From Pseudomonas sp. SST3 (lineage in GTDB: Bacteria; Pseudomonadota; Gammaproteobacteria; Pseudomonadales; Pseudomonadaceae): a stretch of DNA of 64,000 nt. Position numbers and translations under genes: made by a program. The first letter of the stretch is position 1. Each line of letters begins with the position of its first letter. The stretch covers positions 62,001 through 126,000 of the forward strand of contig NZ_QORI02000003.1 of the NCBI RefSeq assembly GCF_003325755.1, written 5' to 3'. Below, piece after piece: positions 1-9,191 of the stretch. The notes beneath the pieces are model-generated. The model did no database searches, had not been told where the DNA came from, and worked only from the letters and a program-made list of their open reading frames with translations.

Positions 1-1807
1 AGTTACCGAAACGATGCATACCGGCACCGGTAAAGAAACGCTCGTTCGGGCTGGCCGAGTAGCGCCGCTCCAGCGCCGCATCGAGCATTGCCGGTAGGTT
101 GCGGTCCTCGTTCTGGATCAGATAACCCAATGCCCAGCGCGTCAGGGGATCGACTGCCTCAGCCTTGCGCAATTCACTGACGTCGCGCTGTGCATAACGG
201 TCATGTAGCTCGGCGATAACTTCGAGATAGGTGGTCAACACACGCAGCTTGGCCGTGGAGCCCAGCTCCAGCTTACTGCCTTCATTAATGTCGAACGGCT
301 GATTGGTATTGTCCGTCTGCACGCGCACGCGGAATCCCTGCTCGCCACGCTCGAACAACGTGAAGCTGTAACGGACGTCCGCGGTGCGCTCCGGAGACAG
401 CATGCGCTCGCCGAACAAGCCGACTTCACCGGCAAACTCAGGATTCGCCAGGCGATGCAGGTACTCACTGACCTGCGTCTGCAATTCACCGTGTAACGGC
501 GTCGTCGCGGCCAGATCGAGGCGATCCAGCTGGTACAGCGACACGCCAAGCAGGCTGCTCAGGCGCATGCGAGCGGCTGTGATGCCTTTGCTCGACGGTA
601 CTTCGCGAACGCCCGATTCGACACGCAGGTCGCGGAACACGACTTTCTGTTGCAGCGCAGCATTGCGCAACCGGGTGCCAATCACGCCCCCATTGGCCAG
701 TAGGCGGATATGGCTGTCGGTCAGTTGCGCCATATCCTCGCGCCCCGCTCCCAGGTAATAGGACGGTCGACGTTGGGCAATCAGCAGCGAAAGCACCTGA
801 CGCAGCGCCAGACCTTGCGCTTCAAAGCTGGTGCCGGCGTTCCGACGTGAATCGAGCAGGCGGTTGACCTCAGCGAAGTCGGCGCCGAACCAGAGACGCA
901 GTCCATCGGCGATGCCATGCACCTCGCCATGACCATAAGCGGCCGAGAGCGGCACGCTGTTGAGATAGTCGCGGACGATGCGTTTGCGCGTGGACAATGT
1001 CTGCTGACCTTCGCGGTAGGTACGCACGCTCGCGGAAATCATCTGCCGAATCTTTTCTTCTGCGCTTCCGGTTCGTCCTTCAGGCGAATGGCGATACTTC
1101 TCCACCTGGGTGGCGAGCGTGCTGCCGCCGGCGGCCTGGACCGGCAGGCCCAGCTTCTTTTCCACCTGACTCACCGCTGCCATGGTGAAACGAGGCCAAT
1201 CCACGGCCGGGTTGGCGCGGGGGCGCTCCGTGTTTAGCAGACCGCGGTCCTCGATGAACAACAGGCTCATCGCAATGACGGGCGGCACATCGTCGAAGGT
1301 TTCGTAGTATTGGTGCGGGTAGCTGTTGGCGTACAGGGGCTCACCGCGACAATCATCGATGGTCAGCCCGGCCTGGGATTTCTCCGGATAAGGTACGAAA
1401 AAGCCATGGCTGACGTACCGCTGCAGGGCCGGCGAAAAGCGCACCTGCTGCTGAATATCGAACCCACGCTCGGTCAGCCGCTCGAGAAATGTCGGCAGGG
1501 CCGCGTAGCCAAGGCGCCGGTCAAAGGGCCCGGCCTCGGGAAACTTAATACTGTTACTGGCACCTGATTCGATCTGATAGTCGAGATCCTGCGCGTAGCG
1601 GCTCAGCCAAAGGGCCTGCAGCTTCGAAGTGTGCATCTCATGCCAGGCGGCATAGCCTCCGCCGGCCAGCAATGAGACGCCCAGCAACACACTCATGCGG
1701 CGCGCCAGACGGCTGCCGTGCGAGGGTGTCCTACCCGGCTTGCTGGTGGACGGCATGCGCTTGCTGCCACCCGCCCGGGATGTATCGGTCCGCCATACTG
1801 CGCCCAT
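1..1807 (-). CDS. Bifunctional penicillin-binding protein-like transglycosylase (3' part outside window)
   Basis: Partial: the reading frame runs off the left edge with 602 codons inside. A cytoplasmic N-terminus is followed by one membrane segment (about residues 38-53). Next comes a family 51 glycosyltransferase domain with the catalytic Glu in the IEDR motif near residue 184 and GGSTLATQ near 227, in place of the usual GGSTxTQQ. A transpeptidase domain then begins, with GSTAK near residue 514 as the likely SxxK serine site. It should polymerise and perhaps cross-link peptidoglycan in the periplasm. The divergent motifs suggest a specialised synthase rather than PBP1a or PBP1b. Two starts are possible: ATG at 1807, or ATG at 1756. 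It lies downstream of the beta-lactamase-fold gene on the same strand, after a 141-base gap. Confidence 0.85.
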   Translation of the reverse strand, partial: MGAVWRTDTSRAGGSKRMPSTSKPGRTPSHGSRLARRMSVLLGVSLLAGGGYAAWHEMHTSKLQALWLSRYAQDLDYQIESGASNSIKFPEAGPFDRRLGYAALPTFLERLTERGFDIQQQVRFSPALQRYVSHGFFVPYPEKSQAGLTIDDCRGEPLYANSYPHQYYETFDDVPPVIAMSLLFIEDRGLLNTERPRANPAVDWPRFTMAAVSQVEKKLGLPVQAAGGSTLATQVEKYRHSPEGRTGSAEEKIRQMISASVRTYREGQQTLSTRKRIVRDYLNSVPLSAAYGHGEVHGIADGLRLWFGADFAEVNRLLDSRRNAGTSFEAQGLALRQVLSLLIAQRRPSYYLGAGREDMAQLTDSHIRLLANGGVIGTRLRNAALQQKVVFRDLRVESGVREVPSSKGITAARMRLSSLLGVSLYQLDRLDLAATTPLHGELQTQVSEYLHRLANPEFAGEVGLFGERMLSPERTADVRYSFTLFERGEQGFRVRVQTDNTNQPFDINEGSKLELGSTAKLRVLTTYLEVIAELHDRYAQRDVSELRKAEAVDPLTRWALGYLIQNEDRNLPAMLDAALERRYSASPNERFFTGAGMHRFGN

Positions 1808-1858
1808 CTTTTCCGGCCTGGCTTTGTAAGAAAATCACAGGCTTAAGCTTAGCTGGAG

Positions 1859-1898
1859 GCGCTTCGTTCAGCGTGGGCAAGCAGACGAACGGAAGCGC
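1859..1898. other. Imperfect hairpin between two minus-strand genes
   Basis: GCGCTTCGTTC (1859-1869) can pair with GAACGGAAGCGC (1887-1898), with one bulged base. No T-run follows on either strand. It may be an mRNA processing or attenuation hairpin between the beta-lactamase-fold gene and the cell-wall synthase. Confidence 0.35.
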
Positions 1899-1948
1899 TC
1901 AAACTGGCGGGTTGGAAGCGAAACGATCGGTGCCAGCAACTGCCCGAT

Positions 1949-2698
1949 TCACTCGATCCAGCGCGGATAGAAACCGAGTTGCGCCTGCGCCTGGATGCCT
2001 TGCATCTGCTTGACCTCGGCAGGCAGCGGCTTCGGGTCACTTTCAACGGCTGCCGCGTCCCCCCGGAAAAAGAAACGTCGACCGTCATCCAGGGTTAGAA
2101 ACAGGCCCAGAGCACCGTGCCCGGGCAGTTTTACCAGTACTAGCCGTTCGTCGCCGACCAGGTCTAGGCTTTCCCGGAACCCGTAGAACGAGCGTCGTTC
2201 GAAGCGCAGCGGCTGCCATCTGACGCCATGGGCGAATTGCGCCGGAAGGACCGCAGGAGGCGTCGCGTTGTGCGCGTAGTCGATGCCCTCGGGACTGGCC
2301 AGAACCGGCACCTCGGAAAAATCGGCCAACCCGGAGGCATACTCCCAGCGGGCACACCCCAATACGACCCGGTCGATCACAAGGCCGTCGCGATCAAGTT
2401 GGTCACGAACCGGCTGCACGGTGCCGTAGCGCTTTTCGCGCCATGGAATTTCGCTGTCCAGCTGCGCATCGATCTGCCGCCCCAGGCCGGTACCGAACAG
2501 TAGCCGGCTGCCCCGATGCTCGATCAGCACAGCGATGTGATTGATCGGTGGCGGTTGGACCCAGCCGCCATCACGCCAGGCAAACTCACCACTGGACAGG
2601 GTTTGCCCGGTACGGACCAGGCTGAACCGCAGTTCCGCTGCATCCACACCCGCGGCTAACAGCACCAGAGACATTCCAATCATCCTCAAGCGGCGCAT
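1949..2698 (-). CDS. Metallo-beta-lactamase-fold protein without its metal site
   Basis: 249 residues with a cleavable signal peptide (about residues 1-20, ending GVDA/AE), so probably periplasmic. The chain follows the lactonase-type metallo-beta-lactamase fold: INHIAVLIEH, then LFGTGLG, then ASGLADF, then PGHG, and FFFRGD near the C-terminus. The hallmark HxHxDH zinc motif is replaced: where family members read roughly THAHWDH, this protein reads GCARWEY. Three zinc-ligand histidines and the catalytic Asp are therefore lost, while the later His and Asp are kept. Enzyme activity of the usual kind is unlikely; binding or scaffold roles are open. It starts 3 bases after the upstream split-barrel gene, with AGGAG before the ATG, so it is co-transcribed. 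Confidence 0.8.
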   Translation of the reverse strand: MRRLRMIGMSLVLLAAGVDAAELRFSLVRTGQTLSSGEFAWRDGGWVQPPPINHIAVLIEHRGSRLLFGTGLGRQIDAQLDSEIPWREKRYGTVQPVRDQLDRDGLVIDRVVLGCARWEYASGLADFSEVPVLASPEGIDYAHNATPPAVLPAQFAHGVRWQPLRFERRSFYGFRESLDLVGDERLVLVKLPGHGALGLFLTLDDGRRFFFRGDAAAVESDPKPLPAEVKQMQGIQAQAQLGFYPRWIE

Positions 2699-2701
2699 GG
2701 C

Positions 2702-3631
2702 TCACGCTCCTACTCCGGGAAGAAACGGCGATTTGTCCGGCGCTGCGAATGCCAGGGGCAGACGTGAACGCCGCAAAACCCAACGACCCGGCGTCAGTGC
2801 GAGCATGCGCTCGGCGCCAGGCGGCGCGGTAATTCCCAATGCGGCGTACTGCTCGGGCCAGACCAGCTCCGCCAGCGCCTGCATCTGGAGCAGATCGCCG
2901 CTGGCGAAATCTACGAACAGCAGCCCGCAACGCGGCTCACGAACCAGATTGCCAAGGGTGTTGAATAACCGGTTGCCACTGTAATCCGGCAACCAGAGGC
3001 GGCCGTCCCAGCCGATTTCGACGAAACCCTCCGGGCCGCCACGGTGGGATATATCGACGCCCCCGCCCTGCGGATCCAGGCTGTGACTGGCGATGAACAG
3101 CGTGTCGGCAATCTGCAGCAGCGACCGCAATTCATCGTCCAGCCCATCGCCTTCTAGCATGGGCCCTGGCTGACGGGAGGCTGGCTGCCAATCTCGCGCC
3201 TGGATGTACTTCGGGCAATTGCCGAATGACTGCACCACCGCAACACTGAAGCCCTGGCCATCGCTTTCGACGATTCGCCCGTTCATCCGGTTGCGCCGGC
3301 GGGTCGGCCACTCCAACCCCAGCAAACCGACCATGGCGCTCGGACGTAACAATGGCGCAATCGGATCGTCAGCCTGCGCGTTGGGACCGACGCAAAGCAG
3401 CTCAGGGTGTGGCGACCAAGCGAACCCGGTCGTCCCCCAGAGCACCGATGCATGAGGCTGCCCTTCCCTGTCCACCGCCGCGACCAGCAGCGCAGGCAAC
3501 TGAGCGAAGAATTCACGATGTTGATCGGGCATGAACGAGCGGATCACCCGGCTGCCGATCTGCTCGGCTTTTTCACGCACGCCGGCACGGCTCTGCACCC
3601 ATTGCTCACCGGCATGGAAGGGACTGCTCAT
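2702..3631 (-). CDS. Pyridoxamine 5'-phosphate oxidase-like FMN-binding split-barrel protein
   Basis: 309 residues from the ATG at 3631, which has AGGAG eight bases upstream; an earlier in-frame ATG at 3700 would overlap the GST gene. The N-terminal half has the split-barrel pattern (FFAQLPALLVAAVDREGQP, HASVLWG, RNRMNGRI). A second similar segment follows from about residue 160. Long PPOX-family proteins of this type are usually annotated only by fold; the substrate is unknown. It sits 11 bases after the GST stop and 3 bases before the beta-lactamase-fold gene, pointing to a detoxification-type operon under the divergent TetR regulator. That role is inferred from context. Confidence 0.8.
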   Translation of the reverse strand: MSSPFHAGEQWVQSRAGVREKAEQIGSRVIRSFMPDQHREFFAQLPALLVAAVDREGQPHASVLWGTTGFAWSPHPELLCVGPNAQADDPIAPLLRPSAMVGLLGLEWPTRRRNRMNGRIVESDGQGFSVAVVQSFGNCPKYIQARDWQPASRQPGPMLEGDGLDDELRSLLQIADTLFIASHSLDPQGGGVDISHRGGPEGFVEIGWDGRLWLPDYSGNRLFNTLGNLVREPRCGLLFVDFASGDLLQMQALAELVWPEQYAALGITAPPGAERMLALTPGRWVLRRSRLPLAFAAPDKSPFLPGVGA

Positions 3632-3642
3632 GACGGCCGCTC

Positions 3643-4242
3643 CTATTCCAGGCCCGGCATGCCGATGTAACCCGGCAGCTCGCGAATGCGTGAACACCAC
3701 GCCCGTACTGCCGGGTAAGGCGCCAGATCGATACCACCTTCCGGCGCCAATGCCGCGTAGGGATATACGGCGATGTCGGCGATGGTTGGCGTCTTGGTTT
3801 CAGCCAGCCAGGTGTGTTCGATGAGCTGCTGCTCGAGCAACTGCATGGCGGCCAGCGCACGGTCCGATGTCAACGCTTCGTCGATCGGCCGACCGAACAA
3901 GCGCCCCACTCGAGCCATGGACGGGCCATGTTGCATCTCATTGGCGGCGAAACTTAGCCAACCAATGATGCGCGCCTGCGTCTGCGCATCCAACGCAAAC
4001 CAGGCCTCATCGGCATAACGCCGCGCCAGATAGACAAGAATGGCCTGCGAGTCGATCACCCGCACATCCCCATCCTCAAGCACCGGCACCTGCCCGCGCG
4101 GATTGATCGCTAGAAACGGCGGTTGCTTGTGCTCACCCTTCAGTAGGTTCACCGGAACCACCTCAGCCGCTTGGCCGATCAGGCTGAGAAACAGGCGCGC
4201 CTTGTAGCAGTTACCGGACAGGGTCAGATCATAAAGTTTCAT
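3643..4242 (-). CDS. Glutathione S-transferase family protein
   Basis: 199 residues, the usual GST length. The N-terminal thioredoxin-like domain shows MKLYDLTLSGNCYKARL with a Ser/Cys-rich glutathione site, NPRGQVPVLEDGD with the conserved cis-proline, and IDSQAILVYLA, where the ES/DS pair contacts glutathione. The C-terminal helical domain carries TIADIAVYPY. It probably conjugates or reduces an electrophilic compound in the cytosol. AGGAG precedes the ATG. It is the first gene of a run with the split-barrel and beta-lactamase-fold genes and is divergent from a TetR gene, with a palindromic operator between them, so substrate induction is likely. Confidence 0.93.
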   Translation of the reverse strand: MKLYDLTLSGNCYKARLFLSLIGQAAEVVPVNLLKGEHKQPPFLAINPRGQVPVLEDGDVRVIDSQAILVYLARRYADEAWFALDAQTQARIIGWLSFAANEMQHGPSMARVGRLFGRPIDEALTSDRALAAMQLLEQQLIEHTWLAETKTPTIADIAVYPYAALAPEGGIDLAPYPAVRAWCSRIRELPGYIGMPGLE

Positions 4243-4295
4243 CGTGTCGCTCCTTTTAAAGGATAGGAGTTGGGTGAGGTACGACTAGATAATAG

Positions 4296-4309
4296 ACAGA
4301 CCTGTCTGT
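4296..4309. promoter_or_regulatory. Probable TetR operator between GST and TetR genes
   Basis: ACAGAC CT GTCTGT is an exact inverted repeat with a 2-base spacer, centred in the divergent intergenic region (4243-4393). TetR-family repressors commonly bind such short palindromes over their own divergent promoter. Which protein binds is inferred from position. Confidence 0.7.
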
Positions 4310-4393
4310 ACACTTCAAGCACAATTTTTTGCCTAGATGGCGATTGGTGGGAACAGAGCCGCTCCCGCATAATGGCCGTCTGAGGAGACCTAC

Positions 4394-4954
4394 ATGGCAA
4401 CGAACAAGCGCGATCTGCTGCTCAGCACTGCCGAGCGGCTGTTCTACACAGAGGGCTATCACGCCACGGGCATCGATCGGATTCTCAGCGAATCCGGCGT
4501 GGCCAAGATGACGCTATACAAACACTTCCGATCCAAGGAAGAGCTGATCCTGGCGGTACTGGACGCTCGACAGCAGCCGATGCTCGAGCGCCTACGTGAG
4601 GCGCGCGACAAGCTGCCACCACGCAAGGCGCTGCTCGGCGTTTTCGACGGATTGAACAATATGATTCACAGTCCCGGTGCGTTCTGTGGCTGTCTGTTCA
4701 TCAATGCCGCCGCGGAATATCACGACCGTGATCACCCGATTCATCAGCGGTCGGCTACTTACAAGGCGCAGTTTCAGACCCACCTGCGCGAACTGCTCGA
4801 AGCGCTCGGCGCACCGCAGCCAGCGCAACTTGCACGGCAATTGCAATTTCTGATCGAGGGTGCGCTGAGCATGGCGCACATCGAGGGGCCTGCCGATCAG
4901 GCGCAGCTGGCCAAGGCGGCCGCGGACAAATTACTGCAAGCCGCCGGCATCTGA
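4394..4954 (+). CDS. TetR/AcrR family transcriptional regulator
   Basis: 186 residues with an N-terminal TetR helix-turn-helix (residues 5-50; TGIDRILSESGVAKMTLYKHF region) and an all-helical C-terminal ligand domain containing GAFCGCLFINAAAEY. Such proteins usually repress a neighbouring detoxification or efflux operon until a small molecule binds. AGGAGA precedes the ATG. It faces away from the GST operon, with an ACAGAC-GTCTGT palindrome between the genes, so control of the GST/split-barrel genes and of itself is likely. The ligand is unknown. Confidence 0.93.
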   Translation: MATNKRDLLLSTAERLFYTEGYHATGIDRILSESGVAKMTLYKHFRSKEELILAVLDARQQPMLERLREARDKLPPRKALLGVFDGLNNMIHSPGAFCGCLFINAAAEYHDRDHPIHQRSATYKAQFQTHLRELLEALGAPQPAQLARQLQFLIEGALSMAHIEGPADQAQLAKAAADKLLQAAGI

Positions 4955-4974
4955 GAGATGCCGGCGATGTGTCG

Positions 4975-7900
4975 TTAAGCCGCGCGCTCTTCCTTCACGC
5001 GGAACCAGGCTGCATAAAGCGCCGGCAGGAACAACAGCGTCAATGCGGTCGCGACGATCAGGCCGCCCATGATCGCCACCGCCATCGGTCCGAAGAACAC
5101 GCTACGCGACAGTGGAATCATCGCCAGCACCGAAGCCAGGGCGGTCAGCACGATTGGCCGGAAGCGACGTACCGTGGCGTCGATGATGGCGTTGAAACGA
5201 TCCTGCCCGGCGCCGATGTCCTGCTCGATCTGATCCACCAGAATCACCGAGTTGCGCATGATCATTCCTGATAGCGCAATGGTGCCGAGCATCGCGACGA
5301 AACCGAACGGCTTGCCGAACAGCAGCAGGAACAGCGCAACGCCAATCAGTCCCAACGGCGCGGTGAGAAACACCATGGCCGAGCGCGAGAAGCTCTTGAG
5401 TTGCAGCATTAGCAGGCTGACCACGACGATTACGAACAGCGGCATGCCGGCATTCACCGAGGCCTGCCCCCGGCTGGAGTCTTCCACGGTGCCGCCGACT
5501 TCCAGCAGATAACCGCTGGGCAGCGCATCACGAATTTCGCTCAGCGTCGGCTCGATCTGCTGCACCAGCGAAGCCGGCTGCTGCTCGCCATAGATGTCAG
5601 CACGCACCGTCACGGTTGGCAGACGATTGCGATGCCAGATCACGCCCTCCTCGAAGCCGTACTCCAGGGTTGCGACCTGCGACAACGGCACGCTGCGGCC
5701 GCTGGCGGTGGGAATTGCCAGGCTCGGCAGCATCGACAGCATCTCCCGCTCGCGGGCCGTGCCGCGCAGCAGGATCTCGATCAGCTCGTTATCCTCACGG
5801 AATTGGCCGGCGGTGGTGCCGGTAAAGGTGCGCTTGAGGAATTGGGACAGTTCGACCGTGCTCACCCCGAGGGCGCGTGCGCGGTCCTGATCGACGTTCA
5901 GCCAGACGACCTTGCTCGGTTCCTGCCAGTCGAGATGGACGTTGACCACATAAGGGTTCTCGCGCACTTTGGCCGCCACCTGACGTGCCAGATTGCGTAC
6001 CACATCGATGTGCTCGCCGGTCACGCGGAACTGCACCGGATAGCCCACCGGCGGACCATTTTCCAGCCGGCTGACGCGCCCACGCAATGTAGGAAAGTCA
6101 TCTCTCAGCCGTTCGATCAGCCAGCTGCGCAGGGCTTCGCGCTCTTCGATACTCTTAGCCAGCACCACGATCTGGGCGAAGCTGGTGGCAGGCAGCTGCT
6201 GATCCAGCGGTAGATAGAAACGCGGCGAACCGCTGCCGACATAGGCGACGTAATTGTCGATGCCGGCGCGCTTCTCGAGCATTTTCTCGAGGCGGTGCAC
6301 CTCGGCTTCAGTGGCCTTGAGTGATACGCCTTCGGCCAGCTTCAGGTCGACCATCAGCTCCAGGCGACCTGAGGCCGGAAAGAACTGCTGCGGGACGATA
6401 CGGAACAGCCCGATCGCGCCGACGAAGAGCAGCAGCGTCAACACGATCACCGTCTTGCGCCGGAGCACACACCAGCGAATCACGCGGCGCACGCGCTGGT
6501 AGAACGGGGTCGAATAAGGGTCGTGACCTTGGTCGCTACCGCCGTGCTTCAGCGCGTGACGCTTGGCCAGATCCGGCAGCAATTTCTCGCCCAGAAGAGG
6601 AACGAACACGACCGCCGCGATCCAGGAGGCCACCAGCGCGATGGTCACCACCTGAAAGATCGAACGGGTGTACTCGCCGGTGCTCGACTGCGCAGTGGCG
6701 ATCGGCAAAAAACCGGCGGCGGTGATGAGCGTACCGGTGAGCATCGGAAAGGCCGTACTGGTCCAGGCGTAGCTGGCGGCCTTGAGCCGATCGAAGCCCT
6801 GCTCCATCTTGATCGCCATCATCTCCACCGCGATGATGGCATCATCCACCATCAGCCCGAGCGCCAGCACCAGCGCGCCCAGCGATATCTTGTGCAGGCC
6901 GATGTCGAGGTAGTGCATGGTCGCGAAAGTCATCGCCAGGACCAACGGAATCGACAAGGCGACCACCAGTCCAGTGCGCACACCGAGCGAGAAAAAGCTC
7001 ACCAGCAGAACGATTGCCAGCGCCTCAATCAGCACCCGCACGAATTCACCGACACTGGTTTTCACTGCCGCAGGCTGATCGGAGACCTTACGCAACTCCA
7101 TGCCAGCCGGCAGTTCCTGCTGCAGCCGGGCGAACTCGCCTTGCAGCGCATCCCCCAGCATGAGGATGTCACCGCCGGCCTTCATCGACACCGCCAGACC
7201 AATCGCCGGCTCACCCATGAAGCGCATGCGCGGCGCCGGCGGATCGTTGAAGCCATGATAGACGTCCGCGACGTCGCCAATACGGAAGGTGCTGCCGGCA
7301 ACTCGGATGGGGAAGTCGCGGATCTCCTTGACCGTCTCGAAGCTGCCGGTGACACGCAGTTGCACGCGATCGCTGGCGGTTTCGACGAAGCCGGCGGACA
7401 TCACCGTGTTCTGCGCTTCGAGAGCCTGCTTGACCGCCTCAAGCGGCACGCCCAGATTCGCCAGTTTGACGTTGGATAGCTCGATCCAGATCTTTTCGTC
7501 CTGTAGGCCGATCAGCTCGACCTTGCCAACGTTCTTGACCCGCTGCAGCTGCAACTGGATGCGGTCGGCGTAATCCTTGAGCACCGCGTAATCGAAGCCC
7601 TGCCCGGTCAGGGCGTAGATGTTGCCGAAGGTGGTACCGAATTCGTCATTGAAGAACGGTCCCTGGACGCCTGCGGGAAGCGTGTGGCGAATATCGCCGA
7701 TCTTCTTGCGAATCTGATACCAAAGATCGGGTATCTGCTCGGAGCGCATCGAATCGCGCGCCATGAAGGTCACGTTCGATTCGCCCGGCCGCGAGAAGGA
7801 GACGATGCGCTCGTATTCGCCGGTTTCCATCAGCTTCTTTTCGATGCGTTCGGTGACCTGCCGGGAGACTTCCTCGGCGGTCGCGCCGGGCCACTGGGTC

Positions 7901-8049
7901 TGAATGACCATGGCCTTGAAGGTAAACGGTGGGTCCTCACTCTGACCAAGCTTGCTGTACGAAAGCGCACCCACCACTGCCATCAGCAGCATCAGATAAA
8001 GAACGATCTGCCGGTTGCCCAGCGCCCAGGCGGAGAGATTGAAGCGCAT
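4975..8049 (-). CDS. RND efflux permease (AcrB/TriC type)
   Basis: 1024 residues from the ATG at 8049 (RFNLSAWALGNR); the frame opens further upstream but that part would overlap the adaptor gene. It is an inner-membrane proton/drug antiporter trimer. A TM1 helix follows the start (about residues 12-30), a large periplasmic pore domain comes next, then the TM4 motif GLMVDDAIIAVEM with the paired Asp used for proton relay, and a repeat of this layout in the second half. From memory it resembles P. aeruginosa TriC (triclosan pump), but there is one adaptor gene here, not two. It starts 5 bases after the adaptor stop. No outer-membrane channel gene is adjacent, so a channel encoded elsewhere is presumably used. 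Confidence 0.93.
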   Translation of the reverse strand: MRFNLSAWALGNRQIVLYLMLLMAVVGALSYSKLGQSEDPPFTFKAMVIQTQWPGATAEEVSRQVTERIEKKLMETGEYERIVSFSRPGESNVTFMARDSMRSEQIPDLWYQIRKKIGDIRHTLPAGVQGPFFNDEFGTTFGNIYALTGQGFDYAVLKDYADRIQLQLQRVKNVGKVELIGLQDEKIWIELSNVKLANLGVPLEAVKQALEAQNTVMSAGFVETASDRVQLRVTGSFETVKEIRDFPIRVAGSTFRIGDVADVYHGFNDPPAPRMRFMGEPAIGLAVSMKAGGDILMLGDALQGEFARLQQELPAGMELRKVSDQPAAVKTSVGEFVRVLIEALAIVLLVSFFSLGVRTGLVVALSIPLVLAMTFATMHYLDIGLHKISLGALVLALGLMVDDAIIAVEMMAIKMEQGFDRLKAASYAWTSTAFPMLTGTLITAAGFLPIATAQSSTGEYTRSIFQVVTIALVASWIAAVVFVPLLGEKLLPDLAKRHALKHGGSDQGHDPYSTPFYQRVRRVIRWCVLRRKTVIVLTLLLFVGAIGLFRIVPQQFFPASGRLELMVDLKLAEGVSLKATEAEVHRLEKMLEKRAGIDNYVAYVGSGSPRFYLPLDQQLPATSFAQIVVLAKSIEEREALRSWLIERLRDDFPTLRGRVSRLENGPPVGYPVQFRVTGEHIDVVRNLARQVAAKVRENPYVVNVHLDWQEPSKVVWLNVDQDRARALGVSTVELSQFLKRTFTGTTAGQFREDNELIEILLRGTAREREMLSMLPSLAIPTASGRSVPLSQVATLEYGFEEGVIWHRNRLPTVTVRADIYGEQQPASLVQQIEPTLSEIRDALPSGYLLEVGGTVEDSSRGQASVNAGMPLFVIVVVSLLMLQLKSFSRSAMVFLTAPLGLIGVALFLLLFGKPFGFVAMLGTIALSGMIMRNSVILVDQIEQDIGAGQDRFNAIIDATVRRFRPIVLTALASVLAMIPLSRSVFFGPMAVAIMGGLIVATALTLLFLPALYAAWFRVKEERAA

Positions 8050-8054
8050 CCCGA

Positions 8055-9152
8055 TTACTCCTGAGCTGCCAGCACAACCGAACGGTTGTCGCGATCGACC
8101 GCCCTCACTGGCTGGTTTTCGTGGAGCATCTGCACACCGGCCAGAACGACCCAATCATCGGCTTGCAAGCCTTTGAGGATGGGCACCAGTGTTTCGCCAA
8201 AGGCACCGGTTTGCACGGTAACGCGCTCCAATGTGGAATCAGCCTTCACACGCCAGACGTAGGCATTGCCCTGCTCAGCGGTGACAGCGGAAAGCGGCAC
8301 GGCCAGGGGCACCTCGCCGTTGCTGCGGATCGACACCAGGGCGCTCTGACCCAGCTCGGCAGGCACATCGGTATCGGCAAATGCGACACGTGCCGAATAG
8401 GTGCGTGACTGCGGATCGGCAGCCGGCGACAGCTCGCGAATGTGACCGGGGTACTGCTTGCCCGGATGGGACCAGATTTCCACCGAGACCTTTTGGCCGA
8501 CCGAATAGCGGTCCAGCGCCTGTTCCGGCAAGTTGATCGCCACCTCGCGTTCACCATCGGCGGCCAACACGAACGCGGTCTGGCCGGCGGCAACTACCTG
8601 CCCCACCTCGACACGGCGCTGGGCGATCACCCCTTCGTGAGTGGCGCGCAGAATGGCGTAGTCGACCTGGTTGTTCGCCACATCGAACTCGGCGCGCGCT
8701 TGCTTCAGACGCGCCTGGGCCGAGCGAAAGGCGTTTTCAGAGGAATCGAACTGCGAACGGCTGACCAGTTGTCGATCCATCAGCGTCTTGTAACGCTCAT
8801 GCTCAGCCCGGGCGACCCGCAGGTTGGCTTCGGCAGCCGTCACCTGAGCACGGATACCCTCGAGCTGTAGCCGCACGTCCTGAGGGTCGAGCTTGGCCAA
8901 CGGTTGATCCTTGCGTACTCGCTCACCGGCTTCGACCATGCGCTCGGCTACCTTCCCGCCGATTCGGAACGCCAGCTCGGGTTCGTAACGCGCATGCACT
9001 TCTCCCGGATAGCTCTCGAACGCCTCGCTTGCCGGCTGCGGCTGAACGACCATCACGGGCCTATCCGAGACCTGCGCGGGCTCGCCATTGCCGCAGCCAG
9101 CAAGCAGGGCGAGACCAATGGCACCGAAGAAAGGCAGGGCATGTCGGAACAC
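8055..9152 (-). CDS. RND efflux periplasmic adaptor (membrane fusion) lipoprotein
   Basis: 365 residues. The N-terminus is a lipoprotein signal (LALLAG-C), so the mature protein is anchored by Cys20. It shows the adaptor layout: a short beta/lipoyl half (VMVVQPQPASEAFESYPGEV, FRIGGKV), a long alpha hairpin (about residues 95-165, rich in Ala, Arg, Glu and Gln), the second lipoyl half (ATHEGVIAQRRVEVGQVV), then a beta-barrel and membrane-proximal domain. It links the permease to an outer-membrane channel. It is the first gene of the two-gene pump operon and is divergent from a TetR gene with a palindrome in between. Confidence 0.93.
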   Translation of the reverse strand: MFRHALPFFGAIGLALLAGCGNGEPAQVSDRPVMVVQPQPASEAFESYPGEVHARYEPELAFRIGGKVAERMVEAGERVRKDQPLAKLDPQDVRLQLEGIRAQVTAAEANLRVARAEHERYKTLMDRQLVSRSQFDSSENAFRSAQARLKQARAEFDVANNQVDYAILRATHEGVIAQRRVEVGQVVAAGQTAFVLAADGEREVAINLPEQALDRYSVGQKVSVEIWSHPGKQYPGHIRELSPAADPQSRTYSARVAFADTDVPAELGQSALVSIRSNGEVPLAVPLSAVTAEQGNAYVWRVKADSTLERVTVQTGAFGETLVPILKGLQADDWVVLAGVQMLHENQPVRAVDRDNRSVVLAAQE

Positions 9153-9191
9153 GTTCGAATCTCTCTCTGTCGCAGGATGGGTTCTAATACT

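Noticed and set aside
1949..2698. Acyl-homoserine lactonase (quorum quenching)
   Set aside because: The fold resembles lactonases but the metal motif is absent, so the activity cannot be claimed.
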